From Elmis aenea (Eukaryota > Arthropoda > Insecta > Coleoptera > Elmidae): a stretch of 64,000 bases of DNA. The stretch is from the NCBI GenBank assembly GCA_947652605.1, contig OX393579.1, forward strand, positions 3,162,001-3,226,000, written 5' to 3'. The notes beneath the pieces are model-generated. The model had not been told where the DNA came from and searched no databases. It was given only the letters and a program-made list of their open reading frames with translations. The position numbers and the translations under genes are program-made. Of the stretch, positions 34,610 to 45,110 are shown one piece after another (position 1 is the stretch's first letter; the number at the start of each line of letters is the position of its first letter).

Positions 34610-36342
34610 TTATAAATTTGTCGATGTGGCACCATGAAAAATTTCTCCCCACTGAAAATGTTAAGGGCACTTTAGGCTTGGGGGAATTGTTTATAATAAT
34701 TTTTAATAGCTGAAGTATTTGCACTTTTTTTGAATTTGAATTCGCGTGTATGTGTATGTCTACTGCAGGAGCAAAGATGTAACCTTTGTTCTGTTCTGAA
34801 GAAAATTATTGCGCCCCTTTGTCATTCACGTTCATCAAACTTGAAGTCTTGTATTAATTAATTTTTCATGAGCATTTTAACTGCGTCATTTGAACGATGT
34901 GATTATCAACACTTGTTCAAAGTTTATATAACTTGTCTACAAAGTTTAAGGGCAATTGCTTTTACTTTAAAAATTACAAATATAGTGTAAAAACTGTAGT
35001 AGCCTTTTTACACGATTGGGATTTTCCTAAAAATTTTTAAAATCGTAATTTAAAAGATTTGGTGGCTAATAATTGAAGGGTGTTAGGTGAAAATAAGGAA
35101 TGTCATCTTTAACCGATTTGGAGATATTGAACTAATTGTTATAGTTTTATTGAAAATTGTTTTTCACATTCATTGATTAATACTCATTTATAATAATATA
35201 ATCCATAGTAAAATAAAGTTTGCTTGATGCAGCTCAACAAAAACAAAAATAGTAGACTTTAAAATCTTTAAAATTGAGATCCAATAAAAATTGGCAATCC
35301 TTGTTTTCACCCTAATTGTTGTATTTAGGCTATAAATAACGTGTGTGAGAATTTTTCAGCCATTTGCTTTAGTTATTCTTGAATGCAACCCCATCATAGC
35401 TATTGTTAGAAAATGAACATACTGATTACCCATTTAATTCGTTTTAAAGCAAGCAATATTCTTGTGAAGGGCGATTTTTGATTCTTATACTTGTTTTTAC
35501 TGAAGTTTAAAGTTTAGTAACAATACCGATAATAAAATGGTTGAATTTCTGTTGTTACATTTACCCAATTCAGTTGTACATCATAACATTCTCTTTGCCT
35601 TACAAATTACTTGATTCAAATCTTTACCGGATTAGAAAAAACGCAGCTGAATTAAAATAATTAAGCAATTACTTGGCTAATTAATATTTTACAAGTTTTT
35701 ATTCGCCTGACCCATTACCATTTTTAGAACAGATATGCAAAATTTACAGAGAATAATTGTATGTACAGGATATTGCGGACTTCAATGATTTAGGTAACGT
35801 TAAATCTTGTTAAAATTAAGTTTAATTGCCCTTAAACGTTAAAAAAAAACTGTTTGCACACTCTCGTTAGACCATGATACATCTAGATTTAAAGCAACGT
35901 TGTTTGATTTGAAAGGTGTGCTAACAACATTAGGTTCATAACAAAAAATACCAGTTAGGTTATCATACAAAAGTTGCATTTATGAAAAAAGTATAAATAC
36001 AGCTCATTAATTTTGGTTAAATGTTGCAAATAACTTACAAGGAATTCATTGGAACGCCACCATCACATGCAAATTTTTAAATATGATCGCACTTTCACTT
36101 TCTATGAAACTTTAGAGACAATTTTTATGTAAACTGACATTTTATTTAATAGTTACATCATCAAATACCTGATGTGTATAATATATGAGTTGTCTGTAAA
36201 AATTGCGTGCATTTTGCTTGGGATATATTATGCATAATAAACTCTACAACATAATAATATACGTTCATGAATATGCTATTATATATTATTGTGGTAATCA
36301 AACCTATCACGCAAATGTAAGCTTGGTTTTTAAAGTTTAAAG
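34610..36342. other. AT-rich non-coding
   Basis: The first 400 bp share phrases with 29690 and 43020 (old repeat). Otherwise no gene, RNA or defined element was recognised. Confidence 0.4.
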
Positions 36343-36899
36343 TTATTTTAAACACATGACGGGGCGCGTTTTATGACACAAGAAAATTTTGAGGAAATTT
36401 TCGCTGTGTTCATTGATTAAGAACTTGACTATGCGAGGAAGGAAATACCTTCTTCTTCTTCTTTTCCTATCGCCTTTTGCCTTATGGTGTCGGCTTTTGA
36501 GGGTTTTCCCCCCCCCCCCACCTGCCGTCATCGTCCTCATCTCTTTAACTGTTCTCCCTCGTTCGTGGGCTAGTTGTTCTATTATGTATTCCATATTGGT
36601 TGTTGATGTTCCTGTCCGCCTCTTCCCATACTTCCTTAATTCCGTTACTTTTTTGTCAATGCTTCCAGTGGCATCCTCTGTACGTGCCCAAACCATTTTA
36701 GCTGTTTTTCTTCTATACTTTGTATTACTGGTTTTTGATTTAGGTTTTTCTGTATGTCTTCATTTTTACACTTGTCTGCTATCTTACTTCCTTTTTTATA
36801 TAGTGGTGTAATTACATTTTTCTCCCAGTCTTCAGGTATCTTATTTTCCGTCCATGCTTTGCGAAATACTTTTGAAACTTGAATTGGGGATAGTGTCAT
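36343..36899 (-). pseudogene. LINE ORF2 with internal deletion
   Basis: The minus strand reads AWTENKIPEDWEKNVITPLY followed by KKGSK, the start of a LINE reverse-transcriptase domain. It then jumps to SIEEKQLKWFGHVQRMPLEA and TELRKYGKRRTGTSTTNMEY, the ORF2 C-terminus. The central RT (palm and ADD box) is missing, so the element is internally deleted. The 140-codon frame on the opposite strand (36389-36811), despite its length, is antisense to this. A 12-C run lies at 36508-36519. Confidence 0.83.
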
Positions 36900-38337
36900 G
36901 ATCGTTACTGACTAATTAAACTTTCATTCTAATGCACAGGTTGTTTCTTATGCTCGGCCCATATTCCTCAACTTTAAACTTTCATTTAACTGCCAAAACA
37001 AGCAACATTGTTGCATAAAATTAACTTTGTACAACACGTGTAAGCATGATACCTCACACTTCTCCAAGAATCTTTCAAGCACCGCCCTCTAACATTTCTT
37101 TTAATGGAAGTAATTAATACTTGCGCCTAACGTTATTATTAGAATAATTTAACAATTGCATCTCATTGAGCTGGATGCTGTTAACACACGGTATATGGGT
37201 GATTAATATTCAAGCTGGCAATGTTTTACAGTGCTTGGAGTTGTAGGACGAGCCGGGCATGGGGACTAGCCGAGAACAAGAACTACTGTAGTTCGGTGCG
37301 CCACATGGGGCCCCTTCATTAGTTTACATACTTAACTCTCCCGGTGCGGCCGCTTATTGCCAGCGATTGTTTTTATTTTAGAAGCTGCCACCTAGGTGCT
37401 TTCAGATCGATTTAATCTAATGACCAGTGCTTTTACTCCCGATGGGTCGATTTTTTAATAAGGCATCCGAATAAACAGACCACGCAGGTCGCGCGATGAC
37501 AGCCCGAATAGATTGGAAATATCTCTCGCACCATCCTAGAATTAATACTTCTGAATTCGCCTAAAAAATAAACGATTGCTCTTGTGCTATTAGGAAATGA
37601 GACGCCGCGAGCTGATTTTGAAATTAGTTTAGTTTGGCCAGATGTACGCGGACCATCTCTTAAATTGTTATTAAGTATCTAGCAGAAAATTATGCAATCG
37701 AGCAATAGTTTTTTTTATTGTCGATGGAGACTTGAGACTTCTTTCATAGCATATTTAACAGTTTTTACATCGGCAATCACTTGCTAATCATTTGTTAAAT
37801 TTCTTTAATAACTACTGTTTATCTTCTTCATATTATTTTAAGAAAAACCGTGACGAAAAGAAAATTTAAGCATTTTAAAGGAGAAAAATAATAAATCAGT
37901 TTTTATTAATGTACTTTTTGGGTTACTTTCTTTAGGAACTAAGGTAAAGTGTAAATTGCAATGCTAAATTATTTTATGTTTTATGACACTCTACTTCCTT
38001 AGTGCATTTATAAAAATGATATGTTCATGAAAAAAATTAGAGTATTTTCTATATTTGAATGTTTTTAATTAATTTACGAAATTTACTTAAACAACTTTTC
38101 TAACTATCACTAAATTTCATGCAAAATATGTATCCTAAAATATAATACTACCGTACCTCTGTTTCACAGCAGGGTGAGCCATAACTATTTTTGTTAGAAA
38201 TTATTAACTAGATTATTATTCAAATTCAAAATTGGTTGTAATAAAATGATCCGTTAATTTTTAAAGTGGCATAAATCAGTTTTGCGAAAAATAAGTCAAA
38301 GCTGTTGACCATTACAAAATTGTATGGTATATTATTG
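36900..38337. other. Non-coding; GC-richer island 37190-37700
   Basis: Positions 37190-37700 are GC-rich and single-copy. They include GACGAGCCGGGCATGGGGAC, CTCTCCCGGTGCGGCCGC and several CG-containing words separated by homeodomain-like TTAATAT/ATTAAT cores. No reading frame is convincing. It is a candidate cis-regulatory island (inference). Confidence 0.35.
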
Positions 38338-38578
38338 TGGTGTTATGGCAGAAGTTGATATGTCCAAAATGTTCATTTTTTGGTTTTCGGTTGATATGTC
38401 TTTTTAAAAGGGGTTTTCATAATTTGAAACAATTTATAATAAGTCGGAATTGGTACTGACAAATATTGATAAGTTTTAATCTGTAAAAAGTCAGGTGGTA
38501 AAAATATGATGATGTTACTTATTAGGTATTGCCTATGTAAGAACAAAAGTGAAATATCAACTTTTGTCATAACACCAA
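38338..38578. mobile_element. Small MITE, TGGTGTTATG(G/A)CA ends
   Basis: TGGTGTTATGGCAGAAGTTGAT at the left is mirrored by ATCAACTTTTGTCATAACACCA at the right, arms of about 24 bp around a 190-bp AT-rich centre. No target duplication is clear. The 65-codon minus frame inside is chance. Confidence 0.65.
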
Positions 38579-39004
38579 AGATTTATAAACAGGTAAAACA
38601 ACCAAATTATTTTTCTGCCTGTATCTGTAAATACTTTTATAAACTTAAATAACTCGATAAATCTTTGATTGCTTTTTTATTCAAACTTGTATTCTATGTT
38701 GGTTAAGAAATCAGATACGAAAAAAATAAACACCAGTTGAACACCCTGTATAATACAATTTTTAAAAAAATGGTTTGCTACTCCCAAATTTAAAAACAAA
38801 TAGACGAATAAACATTTATATACATTTCTTATGCCTTTATTTCAAAATGTACTGATGAATTTACTTATTACTTATATATTTTATTTTATTAATGATAATG
38901 AAATTATACTTGAATAAACTTATAATGAAATATATTATATAAATTACGTATTTTATATAACTTACTCGTATGTAAAACACATAAGTCCGTAGCTTTTATA
39001 AACT

Positions 39005-39232
39005 ATTAATTTTGAAAGTGGCTTAAGTCACTTTACAGTAATAAAAAATGACGATTCGTTAACGTCTGTGAGAAATTAGCTATGCTGGGAAAAATATAAG
39101 TAACCGAGATAACAAATATAAGTGAAATTTCTCTATAGTTTGCACAAATAATTTTATGCACATCAAAATGCAAAACATTTAATATCTTAAATAACGTAGA
39201 AGTGACTTTTGCCACTTTCAAAATAAACTGCT
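39005..39232. mobile_element. MITE, GAAAGTGGCTTAAGTCAC type, copy 1
   Basis: TTTTGAAAGTGGCTTAAGTCAC at the left is mirrored by GTGACTTTTGCCACTTTCAAAA at the right. The same 230-bp sequence recurs in direct orientation at 42791-43013, and its inner phrase TTAACGTCTG reappears in a fragment near 46210. There is no coding region. Confidence 0.75.
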
Positions 39233-39319
39233 TAATATTTCTTTTGTACAGAGTCATGGATAAAGTTATTTTTGGAGTTTAAAATAAAGTTTCCTCTTGT
39301 CTTCATGTTAGCTCTTTTT

Positions 39320-39490
39320 TCTTAATATCTTGACCATATCCCTATTCCAGGTTCTTCTGTGCCTCCTTCTTTTTCTTCTTTTGTCAACACCCCCTTTTCA
39401 TATTTATTTCACTTCCTTTCATCCTTGTAAGATGACCCATCCACTTCAACTGACTCTGCAATTTAGCTCCCCAGAGTCAACTTTGAACCA
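39320..39490 (-). pseudogene. LINE ORF2 C-terminal scrap
   Basis: Minus-strand reading gives GAKLQSQLKWMGHLTRMKGS followed by EINMKRG. LKWxGHLxRM is the conserved C-terminal block of insect LINEs. It is too short to assign to a family. Confidence 0.7.
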
Positions 39491-39979
39491 AGCTTGTTTA
39501 ATGTCAAAAAATAAATAATAAAATTAAAGGAATAGCTTTTATTATTGATATTAATGAAACAACTTAACATTTAGACACTATTTATCTTCTGAATTTTGAA
39601 GTATAAGCAAAGCTAGTTGAGCAATAATTGTAAAATGGAAAATTTGGAAAAATTAGAAAACAGCTAATGACTCACTTATTGTGGGACAGATGTTATGTCA
39701 GTGTTCATTTATTATGGCTGTTGGTTAAAAATAATAACAATAAAAAATTTGACGTACTCTTATTTTGTAGAAAAATAAATAGTACGTAGAATGTTATTAT
39801 TAATTATTTGAAATTCATTCTGTTTCACCAAAATAAGACTACTGATAGGCACTGTATGTTTTAAAACTTAATTAATATGGAGGCAAAAAAATTACCTGGG
39901 TCCGTACAGGCGCTTAGTTTTTTTTTTTTGCAGTTGTGACTTTAACTAACAAACCAAAAGTTTACTGTTACGTTCAACT

Positions 39980-40400
39980 TCATCGTTTTCATGGTATTGG
40001 CCTGTTCCGACTCACCGTTTCCTGGTTCTTCTTGGATTCCTTCTTTCTTCCTCTTGGTCTATTAATCCATGCCAATTTCGGCAATCTTGCTTCCTCCATT
40101 CGTCGAAGATGTTCCTTACATCTTCTTCGAAAATCTTTTATGGGATCATTAATGGACCACATTTTTACTCAATTTCTTGCGTCTTCATTTCTTTAGGATG
40201 TAACTTCGTACATCCTCTGGCCGATCTGATAAACTACTTCTGAGGCTTGAATCTGATGTACGTCTTTTTCTGTTAAGACCCAGTGGTAACACCAGTATAA
40301 GAGTGATGGGACTACCATGGTTTTACAAAATTTCATTAGTGTTGCTTGTTCTTCTTCCCATTGGTCCTGGTCTGGAATTTTATCTTCCTAATAAGCACGC
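39980..40400 (-). pseudogene. LINE ORF2 C-terminal fragment
   Basis: From 40390 downward the minus strand reads EEEQATLMKFCKTMVVPSLL, then WVLTEKDVHQIQASE, then after stops KDFRRRCKEHLRRMEEARLP and KLAWINRPRGRKK. The VVPSLLY-(G/C)-x-x-WVLTEKD and W-HLxRMxxxRLPK blocks are characteristic of the end of LINE ORF2. The plus-strand frame at 39936-40196 is antisense to it. Confidence 0.82.
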
Positions 40401-41529
40401 CATTGTCATAGTCATATAGTAAGTTGCATCGTTGCATCCCCAGTATTAATGTATTTTTTTGTAATGATTTTAGATCTCAAGGGTTGTTTGCACATGAATG
40501 CGATGACCTTTAATTTTTCTGAGCTTATTTCACAGTTATATTCTTTGGCATGTTGACTTAGCTTGTGTGTACTGCTTTGTGCACTTAAATAACTTTAAAA
40601 GGTGAAATTTTTCGAGGAAGATTGTTTGGACAATAACTGTAAAAGAGTTATCGCTCGATACTAAAGTCCATCGGATATAGCATAACATAATAACACGGGT
40701 TCGGGCCTCCTCATTACACGGTGGGTAGCGTCCGTCACGACTCTGTAATGTGTGTACACATACCAGCCGATAATCACTTTTATTATAAGCCATCTTAAGT
40801 ATTGTACATCTTGTTTTAGCTTCGCACTTTTTTACGAGACTTATTTTCTTCGGTTTTGCTGTGGGGCGTTCGAGTACTCGTTTGTTGTTATATTTATTAC
40901 AACAATGCCATTAACGGGGAACGTTTGATGGTGTTTTAGCAATGTTAGATTGCGATTTAAAAGTTTGTGGTAGGTGTTCCGATAACTAGCTGACCGTACC
41001 AAGGCTATGGGGGCCGACTAAAATAAATCAGCGGCGAAAATTAATAACGAATATGGCAGATACGTACGGTACGTTTAATAGCGTACGGTCCCATTAAATA
41101 TAAACCAATTTCGTGTCGGAATAATAAATGTTACGCGTATTTTATTAAACCAGATTTTATTTTGAAAAAATTCTGCATTAAAGCCCTCTCCTCTCTGCGC
41201 CGCTTCATCAGGGTAAATCAATAATTTAAAGACATTACTTACAACTGCATGGGAAAATTTACAATAAAACAGGTTGCAAAAACAAAATTAATTCACATAA
41301 TTTTATAGATCACAATCTACTAAAAGCCATCTTTATTTTAACAAAATTCAAGCTTTTGTGAAAGAAACGGTATTCACACTATAAAAATATATAATAAGTT
41401 CAATTTTAATGCAATTTTAGAAATGAAAATGTTTGAATTTAAAGCTCACCTAAGGTTTACAAAAATACTTTTTGAACAATGTATAAACACAAACATTTTA
41501 GGTTTGACTTTATTTATTTAGTCATGAGT
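40401..41529. other. Non-coding; GC-richer patch 40680-41220
   Basis: Positions 40680-41220 are single-copy with raised CG content. Positions 41375-41490 (CACACTATAAAAATAT to GGTTTGACTTT) recur at 42435-42580, flanking the duplicated LINE tails on the other side. No gene was seen. Confidence 0.4.
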
Positions 41530-41985
41530 CCTTCTACTGTTAGGTGTAGTAGAACTCTTGAGTTGGGCTGTGCTGACTTTTTTCCATGTTTTTCTGTCTT
41601 GTGCTAGCTTTTTTATGTCTTTCTATTCGATGTTTCTGCCCGTTATTGCTTTTTTAACTTCGCCGTGCCAGGTTTTTCTCGGTCTACCTCTTTTGTTTTT
41701 ACCCTGTGATCTTGCTTCATAGGCCTTTCTGGTTAACCTTTCTTCTTTCATCCCATAAATGTGACCCAATCATTCCAGCTGTCTTTCTTGTATTTTTGTT
41801 TAAACAGATTTTATCTTTAATTGTTCTCTTTTTATGTTTCATTTCTGATTCAATCTTTTTTTTGTTTTTCCTTGGATTTTTTTTAGAAACCTCATTTCTG
41901 CCGCATTCACCCGGCTACTATTTTTATTTGTGTCCATGTTTCGCTTCCGTATAAAAGTACCGGAGTTACTATCTTTTTGACCACT
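41530..41985 (-). pseudogene. LINE ORF2 C-terminal end, duplicated copy A
   Basis: Minus-strand residues include MKEERLTRKAYEARSQGKNK, then RGRPRKTWHGEVKKA and KKLAQDRKTWKKVS. The block is nearly the same as in copy B at 41990-42430, so two tails lie in tandem. Frameshifts and stops are present. The plus frame at 41706-41954 is antisense. Confidence 0.85.
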
Positions 41986-41989
41986 TCCA

Positions 41990-42430
41990 CTTTTGTTAGT
42001 TTTGGGACTTCTCTATTTCCAAAAAATGTTGTTCTTAAACTGTTAAATCTTCTTCCCACATTTCCTGTCCTTAAGTTTATTTTTTGTCCATTCCATCATG
42101 CGTCTTTCTACTGTTAGGTGTTGAGTAGTGCTAACTTTTTTCCATGTTTTTCTGTCTTGTGCTAGCATTTTTATCTCCTTCCATTTGATGTCTCCATCCG
42201 TTGCTACTTTTTTAACTTCGTCTTGCCAGGTTTTTCTCTGTCTACCTCTTTTGTTTTTTCCCTCTGATCTTGCTTCACAGGCTTTTCTGGTTAACCTTTC
42301 TTCTTTCATCCTATAAATGTGACCCAACCATCTCAGCTGTCTTTCTTGTATCTTCGTTTCGACTGACTTTATCTTTAATTGTTCTCTTTATGTTTCATTT
42401 CTGAACCTTTTTTTTTCTTTCTTGGATTTC
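41990..42430 (-). pseudogene. LINE ORF2 C-terminal end, duplicated copy B
   Basis: Ninety-four open minus-strand codons include GHIYRMKEERLTRKACEARS, EGKNKRGRQRKTWQDEVKKV and KMLAQDRKTWKKVSTTQHLT. GH-RMxxERLTRKA followed by RGRxRKTW and LAQDRxxW is the terminal block of a widespread insect LINE ORF2. The left 70 bp (CCACTTTTGTTAGTTTTGGG) repeats the border at 29335. There is no RT domain upstream. Confidence 0.88.
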
Positions 42431-42790
42431 TCTTTCACACTATAAAAATATGTAATTAGCTCAATTTTAGTGCAATTTTAGAAGTGAAAATGTTTGAATT
42501 TAAAGCTACCCAAGGTTTACAAATTATTAAAATACTTTTAGGACAATGTAGAAACACAAAAATTTTAGGTTTGACTTTGACATATCATTAATTAATTAAT
42601 TCAAACAATAGACTACATGTAATGTAAAGTTTTACTTAAAACAGCGTAGAATATAAATAAAATCAATGAGAAATTAAAACACAGCTTTTTCAACTTCTTC
42701 CTAGTTTTGAATAATAATAATTTAAAGAACCACAAATAGAAGAAAGTATTTTATGCATCCAAAGGCATGGAAGTCCGTAGTTTTTATAAA

Positions 42791-43013
42791 GTATTAATTT
42801 TAAAATTGGCTGAAGTCACTTTACATTAATGAAAAATTGCGATTTGTTAACGTCTGTACGAAATTATGTACCTATATGTATAAGCAATAGAGATAACAAA
42901 TATAAGTGAAATTCCTCTGTAGTTAGCATAAATATTTTTATGCGCATTAATATGCAAAACATTTAATATCTCAAGAGAACATTAAAATGACTTATCCCAC
43001 TTTTAAAATACAC
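42791..43013. mobile_element. MITE, GAAAGTGGCTTAAGTCAC type, copy 2
   Basis: This is a second, more diverged copy of the element at 39005-39232 in the same orientation, from AATTTTAAAATTGGCTGAAG to CCCACTTTTAAAAT. Shared internal phrases include GTTAACGTCTGT and CAAATATAAGTGAAATT. Confidence 0.72.
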
Positions 43014-44664
43014 GACTCATAGTCTTTGCACTTTTTCGATTTTTCATAAAAACATTTTAATCATAATTTGGACCATCTGAATTTTATTAATCATTATTTA
43101 GGGTTTACAAACATTTTTAAGAATGTATTAGCTTAGTTTAAATATTTTTTAACGTCTTCTGTAAAATGTTTGAAGACTAGTCTTTGCTATTTTTTATTTC
43201 GTGAACATTTTTTCAATCTTAATTGAATGAAGGGCGGTTAATTAATATTATTTTAGGTATGTAACGTATTTATGAAGTCTTAAGCCAATTGCTTTAGTTT
43301 AGATAAAAATAAACCTTTGTTCTGACAAGTGCAAAATCTATTGTATTTTGTAATTTTTTAAAAATCATAATTGGAACGAATTAAGAATGAATAATTATTG
43401 CTTAGTGTCACTATCATAAGTTTTAAAAAAATATGCATATACTGTAAACTTTGCACTTAGTTTTTGAGTAAGTGTGTTTAACGTTTTCTTATTTTTAATA
43501 TAATAAGTATTATTTTTACATCAATTTTCACAGCGTCGGTTCCATATACTTCCAAGGTCTTTCTTGAAAATTCCTCAGCTCATTACTGTTCTTAATTCTT
43601 CATAAAATACACGCTTGCGTACTGGAGTTGTGGATTATAGCACCACTGCACAATAATTATCGACATCAGTTTCACCATCATTATAACATAATTGGTTTTT
43701 ATTATTAACAATTATTTTCCATAGTATGGAGCGAACATAAGCCATTAACTATTAATGAATCTCGGGCAAAAATTTATTGACGGTCAGGTTCTACAATGAA
43801 TACCTGTAATTACGTGCACAATCGGCGTGTATGCAAGTGCTGTTTTCAATCTTAGTTCAAGTAAAACAAATGCGTGGCAAATAAAACTAAGAACAAGAAT
43901 GAAATAGTAGAAATGGTATTTAATTATTTCAAGATAACGTACCGGGTTGAAATTGCTGTATATGCGTATACGAGGTCCGGCACAAAAGTAACGATACTAA
44001 AGCTGTAACTCTTAGTTTACAATTGTTTTAATAAATTTATTATCATTGCCTTTTCTGTGGTCCCTTTCTGGGTTTAAGCACAACGATGCTGTCAGTGTTC
44101 AGCAATGGTGCAGCTCATTTTTCTATGTTTTTTCTTTTCCATCTTTTCCATCTCTTTCAAATAGGTTTCTTTGAACAATAGTTTAATCTTCATGAAAAGG
44201 AAGAAATAAAATTTAGCAAGATTAGGTAATTACGAGGGGTGAGCAAGCACGTAATTGTTTTTTTTAGCTAAAAATTGCATTGTAGATTAGTCTACATAAC
44301 TCTTAGGAGTTATGTGGCATGGCGCATTACTCACGTTTTCCTCCGCATTCTTCATCGTTTCAATTTTAATCATTCACGCAATGTAGTCCAGATTTCAGTA
44401 TAAATTTGTCTATTGAATGTCTGATCACTAAGAACCACTGAAGCATTCAAAATACCCTGTATATTTAAGAAAACCGAACAGCATTTTCGGAAACATTTTA
44501 GCACGTTTTTTTGTTTGATTCTTCTGTGAAAATGCTTCGAACAATTTCTCTGATTAAATTAACCATCTTAACTATTTGATAAAGTGTTCGATAATTTAGT
44601 GATTCATCTTCGACTATTAACAAGTATAATTGCAAATCAAGCATCTCTTTTTCTAATTATCTAC
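43014..44664. other. Non-coding; possible mariner end near 43969
   Basis: Positions 43020-43400 share phrases with 29690 and 34600 (old repeat). TACGAGGTCCGGCACAAAAG at 43969 resembles a mariner terminal repeat, but no matching second end or transposase signature could be confirmed, so it is only a candidate. Positions 43725-43990 are somewhat GC-richer. No gene was seen. Confidence 0.35.
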
Positions 44665-45110
44665 TTCTTAATCGGATCCTCTTGTACTTTTCGGTGTGAA
44701 GGTATGTCTTTTTTATTTCTGTGTTATGTTTCTCCACTCCTGCCTATCGTTAGCTAATTGTGGCACATCTCTCCAGCTGACTCCTTTTTCTTCTAGTCTC
44801 TGCCTCACTTTTTTTCTCATTTTATTCTTGGTCTTCCTCATTTCTTTTTCCCTCCATCTTCATTTTCCATCCTATTTTCGCGTATCTACTTTCTGGCATG
44901 CGTAGTAGATGTCCAAGCCATCTTAATCGATTCATCTCCATCTTTTTCTTAATATTTATTACTCTTAGGTTTTTCCGGATTTTTTCGGTATTGAATTTAT
45001 CGATCAGTCCACATCCCTCTATTCTTCTCAGAAATCTCATTTCCTGTGTCTGTATTCTTTGTTTTTGTGTTAGTGTTCCAGTTTCTGAACTGTACGTGAG
45101 AAATTATTTC
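44665..45110 (-). pseudogene. LINE ORF2 C-terminal fragment
   Basis: From 45040 downward the minus strand reads MRFLRRIEGCGLIDKFNTEK, IRKNLRVINIKKKMEMNRLR and WLGHLLRMPESRYAKIGWKM, then after a frameshift residues like RLEEKGVSWRDVPQLANDRQ. MRFLRRI-G through WLGHLLRMP is the standard LINE ORF2 C-terminus. The left border TTCTTAATCGGATCCTCTTG matches the fragments at 7720 and 21240, so these are one family. Two plus-strand frames here are antisense. Confidence 0.87.

Noticed and set aside
36389..36811. 140-codon plus-strand open frame
   Set aside because: It is exactly antisense to a recognisable LINE ORF2 fragment and its translation resembles no protein.
43969..44230. Possible full mariner copy
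   Set aside because: The left end resembles a mariner terminus, but I could not find the second end or a transposase signature.
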